Positions 7,530 through 16,696 of a DNA stretch of 64,000 nt are shown here, piece by piece. This DNA is from Sediminimonas qiaohouensis DSM 21189. Its GTDB lineage: Bacteria > Pseudomonadota > Alphaproteobacteria > Rhodobacterales > Rhodobacteraceae. The stretch covers positions 1 to 64,000 of the forward strand of contig NZ_AUIJ01000014.1 in NCBI RefSeq assembly GCF_000423645.1, written 5' to 3'. The notes below the pieces were generated by a model. The model was not told the DNA's origin and made no database searches. It was given only the letters and a program-made list of their open reading frames with translations. Position 1 is the stretch's first letter. Every line of letters begins with the position of its first letter. A program made the translations under genes and the position numbers.

Positions 7530-9181
7530 TGAGTCAGCCTCAGCTTACTGATGGATGCGGCGATGGAGGCGAATGCCTCTTCGATTTCCAGGCCCTCAAC
7601 GTCGAAATAATGGCTTGCTGAGCTGGCGCAGCGCTTCAATACGCGGCGGCCACTGCGTGGCGCCTCAAAACCGATGGTGAAGACAACAATGCCTTCGTCC
7701 TTGGCGGCGTCGCAGATGTGATCGGTGCGCTGATCCTTGGCGGTGCCGTTCAGGTACGTGTAGGCGGAGTTGTACCAGTCGGCCCATCGGCTGCTGCTGA
7801 ACGCATAGTTGTAATGCGCATTCCATGCGAGTGACACCTGCGCCCACAGCTCGGGGTAGGTCAGGCGCACGGCCGTGCCGGGCTCACTCTGCTCTGAACA
7901 GATGTATTGGTCTTGCCAGTTTATAAGTTCCCACTGGCATTGAGTGTAAGTGCCGTTGCCATACGGATGATCGTGCCATTCGTCGGCATGCGGCCAATAG
8001 TAGTTGGTCTCCCGTTCGCTTTTGTAAACGGAATACTTGCCTGTCTCCTCGTTGTACCAAACCTCCGAGTCGCCGTCGCGCAGGGAGGGATTGAGCATGT
8101 ATTGGTCCGTGTTCTGCCCATCCGACATGAGCACCACGATCTTGAGCGTTTCGCCATCGCGATAATCGGCGGGGCGGCCTTCGAAGTCCGAGCTGATCTC
8201 GCCCGCCGCGACCAGGTCGCTGACCACGCTGCGCGTGCCGGGATCAAGCAGGGTGGTGCCCCATTTCATTCCGATATCGATCGATGTGTTGCCCTTCGCT
8301 GTCAGGCTGTTGATATGGTTGTGAAGTGTCGTGCGATCCCCCGAAAGAGGCAGGATCTCGGACTCGGCCCGCGTCGGGCAGACCGGAGTGCTGATCGGGT
8401 CTTCGGAATAGGTGAATACGTCGAAATGCGCGGTGCGCTGCATCGCGACGTCGCGTGCAAGGTTCGGCTTGCTGTACTGATCTGCGATGAAGTTCACGCA
8501 GTGCGAATAGTCATGCTCGTGGGTGGTTGTGTACTGGTCAAGAAGGGCCTCGCCCGCGTTGACCTGCGTGGCGTAGGGCACGACCGAAACGGACACATTG
8601 CCCTCTTCCGAGTTGTCCAGAATGGTGTCGACGAACCCGCGCGCCGCCGGTTTCAGGCGGCTGAGCCGCGAGTTGCTGTTCATTGAGCCGGAGATGTCGA
8701 GGACCAGAGATACCTCAACGCTGCCGATACTTTCCTCGGCGGCGCCGGCGCCTGGGGCGGTTAGGGTTTCGACGCCCGTTAGGTGCATGAAATGCGTGTC
8801 AAAGGTGCTTCTGGCCGTGGCCTGCACCTTGCGAAAGCCCACGCCCTGGGTGACGGTGACATCGTCGCGGGTCAGGTGGTTGCCCAGCCCCGACTTGTCG
8901 AAGTAGTTCATCACCACGTCTTTGGGGTCCAATGTCTGGTCCAGGTCGGCGGCGGCCAGCACCGCACGATCAAGCGTGTTCTGGAGGCGCGTCCGCTCCA
9001 TCTCGAAGCGCATGAGATCGACACCGATGCCGCCGACAAGGATCATGATCAGGAACATGTAGAGGGACAGTATCACCATGACGCCGTCTTCTTGGCGCGC
9101 GAAACGATGCATGTGACGTAGGACGCGATCCCGCACCGAATGGGCGTCGCACGATGGCTTCGCTTTTTGACACAGTCGCAT
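7526..9181 (-). CDS. TadG-like protein with von Willebrand factor A domain
   Basis: About 551 residues from the ATG at 9181, chosen because an AGGGGTAC ribosome site precedes it; a longer frame reaches 9250. Seen: a Tad-type membrane segment near the N-terminus (VMVILSLYMFLIMILVGGIG), a pilin-like helical part (MERTRLQNTLDRAVLAAADL), then a vWA domain with the metal-ion site DISGSMNS, and a later VVLMSDGQNTD and IVVFTIGFEA. A long Trp/Tyr-rich insertion with two cysteines lies between the last two vWA strands. It would be exported to the periplasm and act with the TadE-like proteins in pilus assembly or adhesion. Confidence 0.88.
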   Translation of the reverse strand: MRLCQKAKPSCDAHSVRDRVLRHMHRFARQEDGVMVILSLYMFLIMILVGGIGVDLMRFEMERTRLQNTLDRAVLAAADLDQTLDPKDVVMNYFDKSGLGNHLTRDDVTVTQGVGFRKVQATARSTFDTHFMHLTGVETLTAPGAGAAEESIGSVEVSLVLDISGSMNSNSRLSRLKPAARGFVDTILDNSEEGNVSVSVVPYATQVNAGEALLDQYTTTHEHDYSHCVNFIADQYSKPNLARDVAMQRTAHFDVFTYSEDPISTPVCPTRAESEILPLSGDRTTLHNHINSLTAKGNTSIDIGMKWGTTLLDPGTRSVVSDLVAAGEISSDFEGRPADYRDGETLKIVVLMSDGQNTDQYMLNPSLRDGDSEVWYNEETGKYSVYKSERETNYYWPHADEWHDHPYGNGTYTQCQWELINWQDQYICSEQSEPGTAVRLTYPELWAQVSLAWNAHYNYAFSSSRWADWYNSAYTYLNGTAKDQRTDHICDAAKDEGIVVFTIGFEAPRSGRRVLKRCASSASHYFDVEGLEIEEAFASIAASISKLRLTQ

Positions 9182-9540
9182 GAAGAGTACCCCTATTGCG
9201 CAACGATTCGCCGCTCCCCAACCGGACGAACGGCAGGCGCCATTAATCACCTGTAAAGATGGCCGAATTTGGGCGGAAGTTCGTCAGGCCACCTGCTATA
9301 TTCCGAATGTGAGTAAACAAAAATGCCAAATATCTGGAATTGATCGACTTTAAGAAATGGTAATCGAGCAAGTTTCCGAAAAATCTGTGCGCTTTCGTCG
9401 CGATTTTCGCGGGAAGTCATGGATTGACGGTTTCATTTTGCGTTCAAACGCGCAACCTTTCTGGTACTGCCCTGCAAACATGCAACAATCAGGTTTTGCG
9501 CCCGCAATTTGAGCGATCGCACCCAGGAGGACCCCAAGAG
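9182..9540. other. 359-bp intergenic region, no gene seen
   Basis: Between the divergent TadG operon and the dehydrogenase gene. It is clearly more AT-rich than its surroundings around 9290-9450 and must hold both promoters. An open frame from 9424 into the dehydrogenase gene exists, but its start lacks a ribosome site while 9541 has CAGGAGG. No repeat or RNA structure recognised. Confidence 0.5.
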
Positions 9541-10971
9541 ATGGCCGAGATCAAAGAGCCAACCTTTCGCGAAAGTGTAGATTTGATGTTCAACCGCGCG
9601 GTGGCGCTCATGGATATCGCTCCTGGTCTGGAGGAAAAGATACGAGTTGCCAACTCGACCTACACGGTGCGGTTCGGTGTGCGGTTGCGAGGGCGGATGC
9701 ATACGTTCACGGGATACCGATCCGTCCATTCCGAACATATGGAGCCGGTCAAGGGCGGCATCCGCTACGCCATGGAGGTCAATCAAGACGAGGTGGAGGC
9801 GTTGGCGGCCCTGATGACCTATAAATGCGCCCTGGTCGAGGCCCCCTTTGGCGGGTCAAAGGGCGGGCTTCGCATCGATCCGCGCGAATGGGACGAGCAC
9901 GAGCTGGAGCTGATCACCCGCCGGTTTGCCTATGAGCTTATCAAGCGCGACCTGATCGACCCGGCGCAAAACGTGCCGGCCCCCGACATGGGAACCAGCG
10001 AACGCGAGATGGCATGGATCGCGGACCAGTACGCGCGCATGAACACCACCGACATCAACAGCCGCGCCTGCGTGACCGGCAAGCCGATCGACAACGGCGG
10101 CATCGCCGGGCGGGTCGAGGCCACGGGGCGCGGCGTGCAATACGCCCTGCGCGAGTTTTTCCGCCACCCGGAGGACGTGGCGGCCGCGGGCCTTGAGGGC
10201 AAGCTGGAGGGCAAGCGCGTGATCGTGCAGGGACTCGGGAACGTTGGCTATCACGCGGCCAAGTTTCTGCATGGCGAGGACGGCGCGCTTATCACCGGCA
10301 TTATTGAGCGGGATGGCGCGCTGTATAATGAAAAGGGCCTGGATGTCGAAGCCGTGAGGGAATGGATCGTCAAGCATGGTGGCGTGACAGGGTACCCCGA
10401 TGCGGTGCATTCCGCAGAAGGCGCCAGCGTTCTGGAAGCCGAGTGCGACATCCTGATCCCGGCCGCATTGGAGGGCGTGATCAACCGCAGCAACGCGGAG
10501 CGGATCAAGGCGCCGCTGATTATCGAGGCAGCGAACGGCCCGGTCACGGCCGGCGCCGATGACATCCTGCGCGAGAAGGGCGTCATCATCATCCCCGACA
10601 TGTATGCCAACGCCGGCGGTGTGACCGTGTCCTATTTCGAATGGGTGAAGAACCTCAGCCATATCAGGTTCGGCCGCCTGCAACGCCGCCAGGAAGAGGC
10701 GCGCCACCAGCTTGTTGTAGACGAGTTGGAGCGGCTGGACCGCTACCTGGGCGATGCGTGGTCGATCCGCCCGGAGTTCAAGGAAAAGTACCTGCGCGGC
10801 GCGGACGAGCTTGAACTGGTGCGCTCGGGGCTCGATGACACGATGCGCATTGCCTATCAATCCATGCGCGAGGTCTGGCATGGGCGCGACGACGTCCACG
10901 ATCTGCGCACCGCCGCCTATATCTGCGCGATCAGCCGCGTTGTCGCCAGCTATCGTGCCAAGGGGATCTGA
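9541..10971 (+). CDS. Glu/Leu/Phe/Val dehydrogenase (glutamate dehydrogenase type)
   Basis: 476 residues. It catalyses reversible NAD(P)-dependent oxidative deamination, most likely of glutamate, linking ammonium and 2-oxoglutarate. Seen: substrate-site lysines in PVKGGIRY (about residue 71) and APFGGSKGGL (about 107), the PAPDMGT motif, and the Rossmann motif GLGNVG from residue 231, then IPAALEGVI and YANAGGV. The CAGGAGG ribosome site sits 10 bp before ATG 9541. The sox operon follows on the same strand after a hairpin, which may mean that amino nitrogen released by methylamine catabolism is handled nearby. Leucine dehydrogenase activity is less likely but not excluded. Confidence 0.92.
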   Translation: MAEIKEPTFRESVDLMFNRAVALMDIAPGLEEKIRVANSTYTVRFGVRLRGRMHTFTGYRSVHSEHMEPVKGGIRYAMEVNQDEVEALAALMTYKCALVEAPFGGSKGGLRIDPREWDEHELELITRRFAYELIKRDLIDPAQNVPAPDMGTSEREMAWIADQYARMNTTDINSRACVTGKPIDNGGIAGRVEATGRGVQYALREFFRHPEDVAAAGLEGKLEGKRVIVQGLGNVGYHAAKFLHGEDGALITGIIERDGALYNEKGLDVEAVREWIVKHGGVTGYPDAVHSAEGASVLEAECDILIPAALEGVINRSNAERIKAPLIIEAANGPVTAGADDILREKGVIIIPDMYANAGGVTVSYFEWVKNLSHIRFGRLQRRQEEARHQLVVDELERLDRYLGDAWSIRPEFKEKYLRGADELELVRSGLDDTMRIAYQSMREVWHGRDDVHDLRTAAYICAISRVVASYRAKGI

Positions 10972-10997
10972 GTCGCTCTCAGCCTCGATCGTGTGAT

Positions 10998-11035
10998 TCC
11001 CGCCGCCGAGAGGTGTTTACGGCGCGGCGGCGGGA
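10998..11035 (+). terminator. GC-rich hairpin after the dehydrogenase gene
   Basis: Eleven-base perfect inverted repeat, TCCCGCCGCCG (10998-11008) and CGGCGGCGGGA (11025-11035), 27 bp after the stop codon. No U-run follows, so termination would need help or be partial. Confidence 0.55.
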
Positions 11036-11060
11036 CCACGCACATCCGGTTCAAGAGTTT

Positions 11061-11076
11061 CTGAAGCACGCTTCAG
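11061..11076. promoter_or_regulatory. Inverted repeat in front of soxB, candidate operator
   Basis: CTGAAGC-AC-GCTTCAG, 7-bp arms with a 2-bp centre, about 150 bp upstream of soxB. It could bind a dimeric regulator of sarcosine catabolism. Inferred from symmetry and position only. Confidence 0.4.
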
Positions 11077-11224
11077 CGCAGTTGGCACAACGCGTGCCCC
11101 GGCGCCGAGTTGCGTCGTGCATTGACCCGGGAATGTCGAAAACCCCTGCTGCTGGCGCAGTTGCCCATTGCTATGCTGCGCCGGAGTTGGTTCAGTTGGA
11201 CCGCACGGATACGAGGGGGATGTC

Positions 11225-12478
11225 ATGCGCTTTTCGGGACTGCGCGTTCTTAAGGAAGGGTTGACCGGCAACAAGGGCTGGCAGCCCCACTGGCGCGACC
11301 CCGAGCCGAAACCGGCCTATGACATGATCATCATCGGCGGTGGCGGCCACGGATTGGCGACGGCCTACTACCTCGCGCGTGAACACGGGCTGACCAATGT
11401 CGCGGTCCTGGAAAAGGGCTATATCGGGGGCGGCAACGTCGGGCGCAACACGACCATCGTGCGGGCCAACTATTTCCTGCCGGGGAACTCGGAATTCTAC
11501 AGCCATTCGCTAAGGTTGTGGGAGGGACTTGAGCAAGAACTCAACTACAACGTGATGCATTCGCAGCGGGGGCTCATCAACCTGTTCCACTCGGACGGGC
11601 AGCGAGACGCCTTTGCGCGGCGCGGCAACGCGATGATCAACCAGGGCGACGATGCCGAACTGCTGGACCGTGACGGCGTGCGCCGGCATTTGCCCTACCT
11701 GGATTTCGACAACGCGCGCTTTCCCATCTATGGCGGGCTGTACCATCCGCGCGGCGGCACCGCCCGGCACGACGCGGTGGCGTGGGGCTATGCGCGCGGC
11801 GCCGATCAGCGCGGCGTGGACCTGATCCAGAATTGCGAGGTCACCGGCATCGACATCGAGCAGGGCCGCGTGACCGGGGTGCAGACAACGCGCGGCGCGA
11901 TCCGCGCGAAAAAGGTGGGCATCGTGGTGGCCGGCCGCTCGGGACAGGTGGCGGCGATGGCGGGGATGCGCCTGCCGATCGAAAGCCATATCCTGCAGGC
12001 CTTTGTCACCGAGGGGCTGAAGCCGTGCATCGATCACGTGGTCAGCTTCGGCATGGGGCATTTCTACATCAGCCAGTCCGACAAGGGGGGGCTGGTGTTT
12101 GGCGGTGACCTGGATTTCTACGCCTCCTACGCGCAGCGCGGCAACATGCCGATGATGGAGCACGTGATGGAGGCGGGCATGACCCTGATGCCGATGATCG
12201 GCAAGGCGCGGGTGCTGCGCAGTTGGGGCGGGATCATGGACATGACACCCGATGGATCGCCCGTCATCGACAAGGCGCCGGTTGAGGGGCTCTACCTGAA
12301 CTGCGGCTGGTGCTATGGCGGGTTCAAGGCGGTGCCGGGGTCGGGCTACAGCTTTGCGCATCTGATGGCCACCGACCGCCCGCACGCGCCGGCGGCTGGT
12401 TTCCGGCTGGATCGTTTCCAGACGGGGCGCGGTTTGATGGACGAGGAAGGCACCGGCAGCCAGCACAACCTGCACTGA
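11225..12478 (+). CDS. soxB: Sarcosine oxidase, beta subunit
   Basis: 417 residues, the usual length. It is the flavin subunit of heterotetrameric sarcosine oxidase, which oxidises sarcosine (N-methylglycine) to glycine. Seen: MIIIGGGGHGLATAYYLA as the ADP-binding fold near residue 37, a GGGNVGRNTTIVR flavin stretch, and the C-terminal DMTPDGSPVI and NCGWCYGGFKAVPGSG typical of SoxB. The start at 11225 follows a GAGGGGG ribosome site; the frame is open further up but without one. It is the first gene of soxBDAG. Sarcosine usually arises from glycine betaine breakdown; a BCCT transporter lies about 22 kb away. Confidence 0.97.
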   Translation: MRFSGLRVLKEGLTGNKGWQPHWRDPEPKPAYDMIIIGGGGHGLATAYYLAREHGLTNVAVLEKGYIGGGNVGRNTTIVRANYFLPGNSEFYSHSLRLWEGLEQELNYNVMHSQRGLINLFHSDGQRDAFARRGNAMINQGDDAELLDRDGVRRHLPYLDFDNARFPIYGGLYHPRGGTARHDAVAWGYARGADQRGVDLIQNCEVTGIDIEQGRVTGVQTTRGAIRAKKVGIVVAGRSGQVAAMAGMRLPIESHILQAFVTEGLKPCIDHVVSFGMGHFYISQSDKGGLVFGGDLDFYASYAQRGNMPMMEHVMEAGMTLMPMIGKARVLRSWGGIMDMTPDGSPVIDKAPVEGLYLNCGWCYGGFKAVPGSGYSFAHLMATDRPHAPAAGFRLDRFQTGRGLMDEEGTGSQHNLH

Positions 12479-12541
12479 GGCGCCAGTGGGAAAGGACGGT
12501 ATCTTGAGTATTTACAGCAAGATGAAGCGCAGGAGGAGCGC

Positions 12542-12814
12542 ATGAGGATCAGCTGTCCGATTTGCGGCGAACGCGACCGGCGCGAGTTCTACTACCAGGG
12601 TGCGGCGGTGGCCCTTGACCGTCCCGCGCCCGATGCCGCGGCGCAGGCGTGGGATGATTACCTTCACAACCGCGACAACCCGGCGGGGCCGGTGCGCGAG
12701 ATGTGGCATCACGAGGCCGGCTGCGGTGCATGGTTGGTGGTCACGCGGGATACGGTCACGCATGAAATGCTGGCAAGCGACCTGGCGTCGCGCGTGCAGG
12801 AGGCGGGATCATGA
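12542..12814 (+). CDS. soxD: Sarcosine oxidase, delta subunit
   Basis: 90 residues. The small zinc-binding subunit of heterotetrameric sarcosine oxidase. Seen: CPICGERDRREF with the first Cys pair at residues 5 and 8, then WHHEAGCGAWLVVTRDT supplying the remaining zinc ligands. It follows soxB by 63 bp and overlaps soxA by 4 bp (ATGA), so subunit synthesis is coupled. Length and spacing are normal for the family. Confidence 0.96.
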   Translation: MRISCPICGERDRREFYYQGAAVALDRPAPDAAAQAWDDYLHNRDNPAGPVREMWHHEAGCGAWLVVTRDTVTHEMLASDLASRVQEAGS

Positions 12815-15747
12815 GGCTGCCGAAGGGGGGATTGATCGATCGCGATCAGGTGGTGCGTTTCAGCTTTGACGGGCGTCACTACGAGGGTCTGGCGGGGGAT
12901 ACGCTGGCGTCGGCGCTGCTGGCCAACGGGGTGCGGTTGATGGGCCGCTCATTCAAGTATCACCGCCCGCGCGGTGTGCTGACGGCGGGGTCGGAGGAAC
13001 CAAACGCGTTGGTCACCGTGGGGCAAGGCGGACGGCAGGCGCCGAACCTGCGGGCGACGATGCTGGAACTGCACGAGGGGCTGGTCGCCCGGAGCCAGAA
13101 TGCGTGGCCGTCGCTGGAGTGGGACCTGCTGGCGCTGAACGATGCGTTCGCCCCGTTTCTGAGCGCGGGGTTCTACTACAAGACATTCATGTGGCCGCGC
13201 TCATTTTGGGAAAAGCTGTATGAGCCCATCATTCGCCGCGCCGCCGGGCTGGGGGCGCTGTCGGGCGCGCATGATAGCGATACCTACGAGAAGGCGCATG
13301 TCCATTGCGATCTGCTGGTGATCGGCGGCGGCCCGGCCGGGTTGATGGCGGCCTTGGTGGCGGCGCGCGCAGGCGCCGATGTGATCCTGGCCGACGAGGA
13401 TACGCGCGTTGGCGGCCGGTTGAACGCCGAACGCGAAGACGTGGATGGCAAGCCCGGCCACGCGTGGGCCTCAGAGGTCGAAGCCGAGTTGGCAGCGATG
13501 GAGAACGTACGCGTGATGACACGCACCACCGTCACCGGAGCCTATGACCAGGGCAGCTATGGCGCGTTGGAACGGCTGCCAGCCGATGTGGCGGCGCGCG
13601 CCGGTGCGCCGCGTGAGTGTTTCTGGCGGATCGTGGCGCGGCGCGCGGTGATGGCTGCGGGGGCGCTGGAGCGGCCTGTGGCCTTTGCGGGCAACGACCG
13701 GCCCGGCGTGATGATGGCCGGGGCAGTGCGGGCATATATCAACAGATGGGCGGTTGCGCCGGGGCGCCGCGTGGCCGTTTTCGGCAACAACGACGGCGCG
13801 CACCGCACGGCGGCCGATCTGGTCGCGGCGGGAGTGCACGTGGCTGCCCTGGTGGATTCGCGCCCCGATGCGCGCAACGATCTGGATGTGCCGTTCTTTG
13901 CCGGCGCGCAGGTTTGCGGCAGCAGTGGGCGCAAGGCGCTGGAGGCGGTCGAGATCGAGGTGGCGCCGGGCCGCCGCGAGAAGATACAGGCCGATTGCCT
14001 GGCGATGTCGGGGGGCTGGAACCCGTCGGTGCACCTGGCGTGTCATATGGGCGCGCGGCCCGAGTGGAGCGAAGAGATCGCCGGCTTCGTGCCGCGCGAC
14101 GGGATGGTGCCGGGGATGTCGGCGGCCGGGGCCTGCGCCGGCGCGATGTCTACGCATGCCTGTCTGCGCGACGGCGCCAAGGCTGCGCAAGACGCGCTGG
14201 GGGAATTGGGCCTCAAGGCGGCAAAGCTTCCTGATGTGCCTGACGCGGGCGATGCGCCCTATAGGATCAGGCCGCTGTGGCAGGTGCCGGGGCGTGGGCG
14301 CGCTTGGCTGGATTTCCAGAACGATGTGACGGTCAAGGATGTGACCCTTGCCGCGCGCGAGAACTTTCGCAGCGTCGAGCACATGAAGCGCTACACCACG
14401 CAGGGCATGGCGCCGGACCAGGGCAAGAACTCGAACGTTGGCGCGCTGGCGGTTCTGGCGGATGCCACGGGGCGTTCGATACCCGAAACGGGCACGACCA
14501 CCTTCCGCCCGCCCTACGTGCCGGTTCCGATCGCGGCCATGGGCGCGGGCGCGCAGGGGCAGGGCTTTGCGCCGCGCCGCCTGACCACAAGCCACGCGGC
14601 ATCGCTGGCCATGGGGGCGCCGATGATCGAGGTGGGGCTGTGGTATCGTCCGTCGTTTTTCCCCCGCGCGGGCGAGACAACCTGGCGTCAGTCGTGCGAC
14701 CGCGAGGTTGCGCATGTGCGCGAGGCGGTTGGCATTGCCGATGTCTCGACCCTGGGCAAGATCGATATCCAGGGCGCCGATGCGGCGCGGTTCCTGGACT
14801 TCGTCTATACCAACACCTTTTCCACGCTGAAGGTGGGCCGCGTGCGCTATGGCGTGATGCTGCGCGAGGACGGGCATGTCATGGATGACGGCACCACCGC
14901 GCGGCTGGGAGAGGATCATTTCGTGATGACCACCACCACCGCCGCCGCGGGACAGGTGATGCGGCACCTGGAGTTCGTGCACCAGTGCCTGTGCCCCGAT
15001 TGGGATGTTTCCATGATCTCGGTCACTGAACAATGGGCGCAATTCGCGGTCGCCGGGCCGAAATCGCGCGATCTGCTCAATGGCGTGCTGGATATGCCCG
15101 TTGACGGCGAGGGTTTTCCGTTCATGGGCTGCGGGGCGGTCACGCTGGCCGGTGTCGCGGCGCGGTTGTTCCGGATATCGTTCTCGGGGGAACATGCCTA
15201 TGAAATCGCCGTGCCGGCCCGGTATGGCGCAAGCCTGTTCCGGCTGCTGGTTGCCCGCGCCGAGGAAATGGGCGGCGGCGCCTATGGCATGGAGGCGCTC
15301 AATGTGCTGCGGTTGGAGAAGGGTTTGCTGACACATGCCGAACTGCATGGCCGCACGACGGCGTTTGACCTGGGAATGGAGCGGATGATCAGCGCGAATA
15401 AGGACTGCATCGGTAAGGCCGCCGCCGCCCGCCCCGGCCTGACGGAGCCTGATCGCGAGCGGCTGGTCGGGTTGAAGCCGGTTGGCGCGGTCAAGCAATT
15501 GACCGCGGGGGCGCATTTGTTCGACGAGGCAGACGCGGCCACGCGCGAGAACGATCAGGGCTATGTCACCTCGGTCGGGTTTTCGCCGACGCTGGGGCAT
15601 TACGTTGGGCTGGGCTTTCTCAAACGCGGGTCTGATCGGTATGGCGACGTGATCCGCATGGTTGATCACCTGCGCGGGGTTGAGGCGCTGTGCGAGGTGA
15701 CCCCGCCAGCATTCTTTGACCCGGACGGAGGGCGCGCACGTGATTGA
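12811..15747 (+). CDS. soxA: Sarcosine oxidase, alpha subunit
   Basis: 978 residues. The large subunit binds NAD+ and tetrahydrofolate and passes the methyl group of sarcosine to folate as 5,10-methylene-THF. Domains in order: ferredoxin-like N-terminus (about 10-110, SFKYHRPRGVLTAGSEEPN), FAD/NAD(P)-binding domain starting with LVIGGGPAG at about residue 169, second dinucleotide fold (GRRVAVFGNND, about 320), and a GcvT-like aminomethyltransferase domain over the last 400 residues (DVSTLGKIDIQGADAARFL, FSGEHAYEI). It overlaps soxD by 4 bp and soxG by 8 bp. Confidence 0.97.
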   Translation: MRLPKGGLIDRDQVVRFSFDGRHYEGLAGDTLASALLANGVRLMGRSFKYHRPRGVLTAGSEEPNALVTVGQGGRQAPNLRATMLELHEGLVARSQNAWPSLEWDLLALNDAFAPFLSAGFYYKTFMWPRSFWEKLYEPIIRRAAGLGALSGAHDSDTYEKAHVHCDLLVIGGGPAGLMAALVAARAGADVILADEDTRVGGRLNAEREDVDGKPGHAWASEVEAELAAMENVRVMTRTTVTGAYDQGSYGALERLPADVAARAGAPRECFWRIVARRAVMAAGALERPVAFAGNDRPGVMMAGAVRAYINRWAVAPGRRVAVFGNNDGAHRTAADLVAAGVHVAALVDSRPDARNDLDVPFFAGAQVCGSSGRKALEAVEIEVAPGRREKIQADCLAMSGGWNPSVHLACHMGARPEWSEEIAGFVPRDGMVPGMSAAGACAGAMSTHACLRDGAKAAQDALGELGLKAAKLPDVPDAGDAPYRIRPLWQVPGRGRAWLDFQNDVTVKDVTLAARENFRSVEHMKRYTTQGMAPDQGKNSNVGALAVLADATGRSIPETGTTTFRPPYVPVPIAAMGAGAQGQGFAPRRLTTSHAASLAMGAPMIEVGLWYRPSFFPRAGETTWRQSCDREVAHVREAVGIADVSTLGKIDIQGADAARFLDFVYTNTFSTLKVGRVRYGVMLREDGHVMDDGTTARLGEDHFVMTTTTAAAGQVMRHLEFVHQCLCPDWDVSMISVTEQWAQFAVAGPKSRDLLNGVLDMPVDGEGFPFMGCGAVTLAGVAARLFRISFSGEHAYEIAVPARYGASLFRLLVARAEEMGGGAYGMEALNVLRLEKGLLTHAELHGRTTAFDLGMERMISANKDCIGKAAAARPGLTEPDRERLVGLKPVGAVKQLTAGAHLFDEADAATRENDQGYVTSVGFSPTLGHYVGLGFLKRGSDRYGDVIRMVDHLRGVEALCEVTPPAFFDPDGGRARD

Positions 15748-16291
15748 ACTAACCGCCAAGAGCCCCTTTGACGGGATGCTGCCGCTAACCGTGGGGGCGC
15801 TGAGCCTGAGCGAGGTTGATACCGGCGCGATGACAGCGCTAAGCGCGCGAAAAGGGCAGGGCGAGGCGTTGGCCTCCGCGTTCAAGCAGGCGCATGGTGT
15901 CGCCTGGCCCCGCGCGGGACGCGCCACCGGGCGCGAAGGGTGCCGGGCGTTATGGTTCGGGCATGTGCATGTCCTGCTTATGGGGCCGCCTGCCGCCCCG
16001 GCGTTGGCCGAATGGGCGGCATTGGTGGATCAGTCGGATGCCTGGGCGGTTGCCCGGCTCGAAGGGGCGGGCGTGCGCGACGTGCTGGCGCGGCTGACAC
16101 CGCTGGATTTGCGCGAGGGGCAGTTCAAGCGCGGCCGCACCGCGCGCAGCGAGGTGGCGCACATGCCCGCATCGATCACCCGCATCGGCGCGCAGAGCTA
16201 CCAGGTGATGGTGTTTCGGGCGATGGCCGGCACCCTCGTGGAAGAGGTGCAAACAGCCATGCAAGGGGTTGCAGCGCGCGCTGGCGGCTGA
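15740..16291 (+). CDS. soxG: Sarcosine oxidase, gamma subunit
   Basis: 183 residues with a GTG start at 15740, preceded by a GACGGAGGG ribosome site and overlapping soxA by 8 bp. A longer frame begins with TTG at 15716 but has no such site. The protein is GcvT-like (VDQSDAWAVARLEGAGVRDV, LDLREGQFKRGRTARSEVAH) and closes the heterotetramer. It ends the soxBDAG operon. Confidence 0.94.
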   Translation: MIELTAKSPFDGMLPLTVGALSLSEVDTGAMTALSARKGQGEALASAFKQAHGVAWPRAGRATGREGCRALWFGHVHVLLMGPPAAPALAEWAALVDQSDAWAVARLEGAGVRDVLARLTPLDLREGQFKRGRTARSEVAHMPASITRIGAQSYQVMVFRAMAGTLVEEVQTAMQGVAARAGG

Positions 16292-16330
16292 CATCAAGAC
16301 GCGGAGATTAACGGATAACAGGTGTGTCCA

Positions 16331-16645
16331 ATGATGCGGTTCGCAATGATCGGTATGGTCTTGATCCTGAGTGCCCCCGCCGCGCAGGCCGAAACCGACG
16401 AGGAAAAGGCCGCGCGTTGCAGTCAACAGGCCGCGCTGATTGGTGGGCTGGTGGCGCAGCGCAGCGATGGTGCGTCTGTCCAGGACGCGATCCCGACGGT
16501 GCGCGAGGCGCATGCCGACATGGATGACCGTTATGTCGCGCTGGTGCCGGTCCTTGCCGATTGGGTTTATTCTCTGCCGCAAGAGCAGCTTGGCGCCGGC
16601 GTGGCCGATAGTTTCGAGGCGGCTTGCGTGGGATATGACGCCTGA
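16331..16645 (+). CDS. Small secreted protein of unknown function
   Basis: 104 residues from ATG 16331. A signal peptide is clear (MMRFAMIGMVLILSAPAAQA, cut before ETDEE). The mature part of about 84 residues has two cysteines, one near the start (ARCSQQA) and one near the end (EAACVGY), which could form a disulphide, and a conserved-looking acidic helical middle. It lies 39 bp after soxG and 51 bp before dnaG on the same strand. No family recognised. Confidence 0.65.
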   Translation: MMRFAMIGMVLILSAPAAQAETDEEKAARCSQQAALIGGLVAQRSDGASVQDAIPTVREAHADMDDRYVALVPVLADWVYSLPQEQLGAGVADSFEAACVGYDA

Positions 16646-16696
16646 CCGCGCCATGGCCCATGGTCAAGCCGGGGCGCGGAGGCTATATTATGCGCC

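Noticed and set aside
13471-15927. 818-codon open frame on the minus strand opposite soxA and soxG
   Set aside because: It mirrors a certain gene in high-GC DNA; the His/Arg/Gln-rich translation has no domain and no ribosome site.
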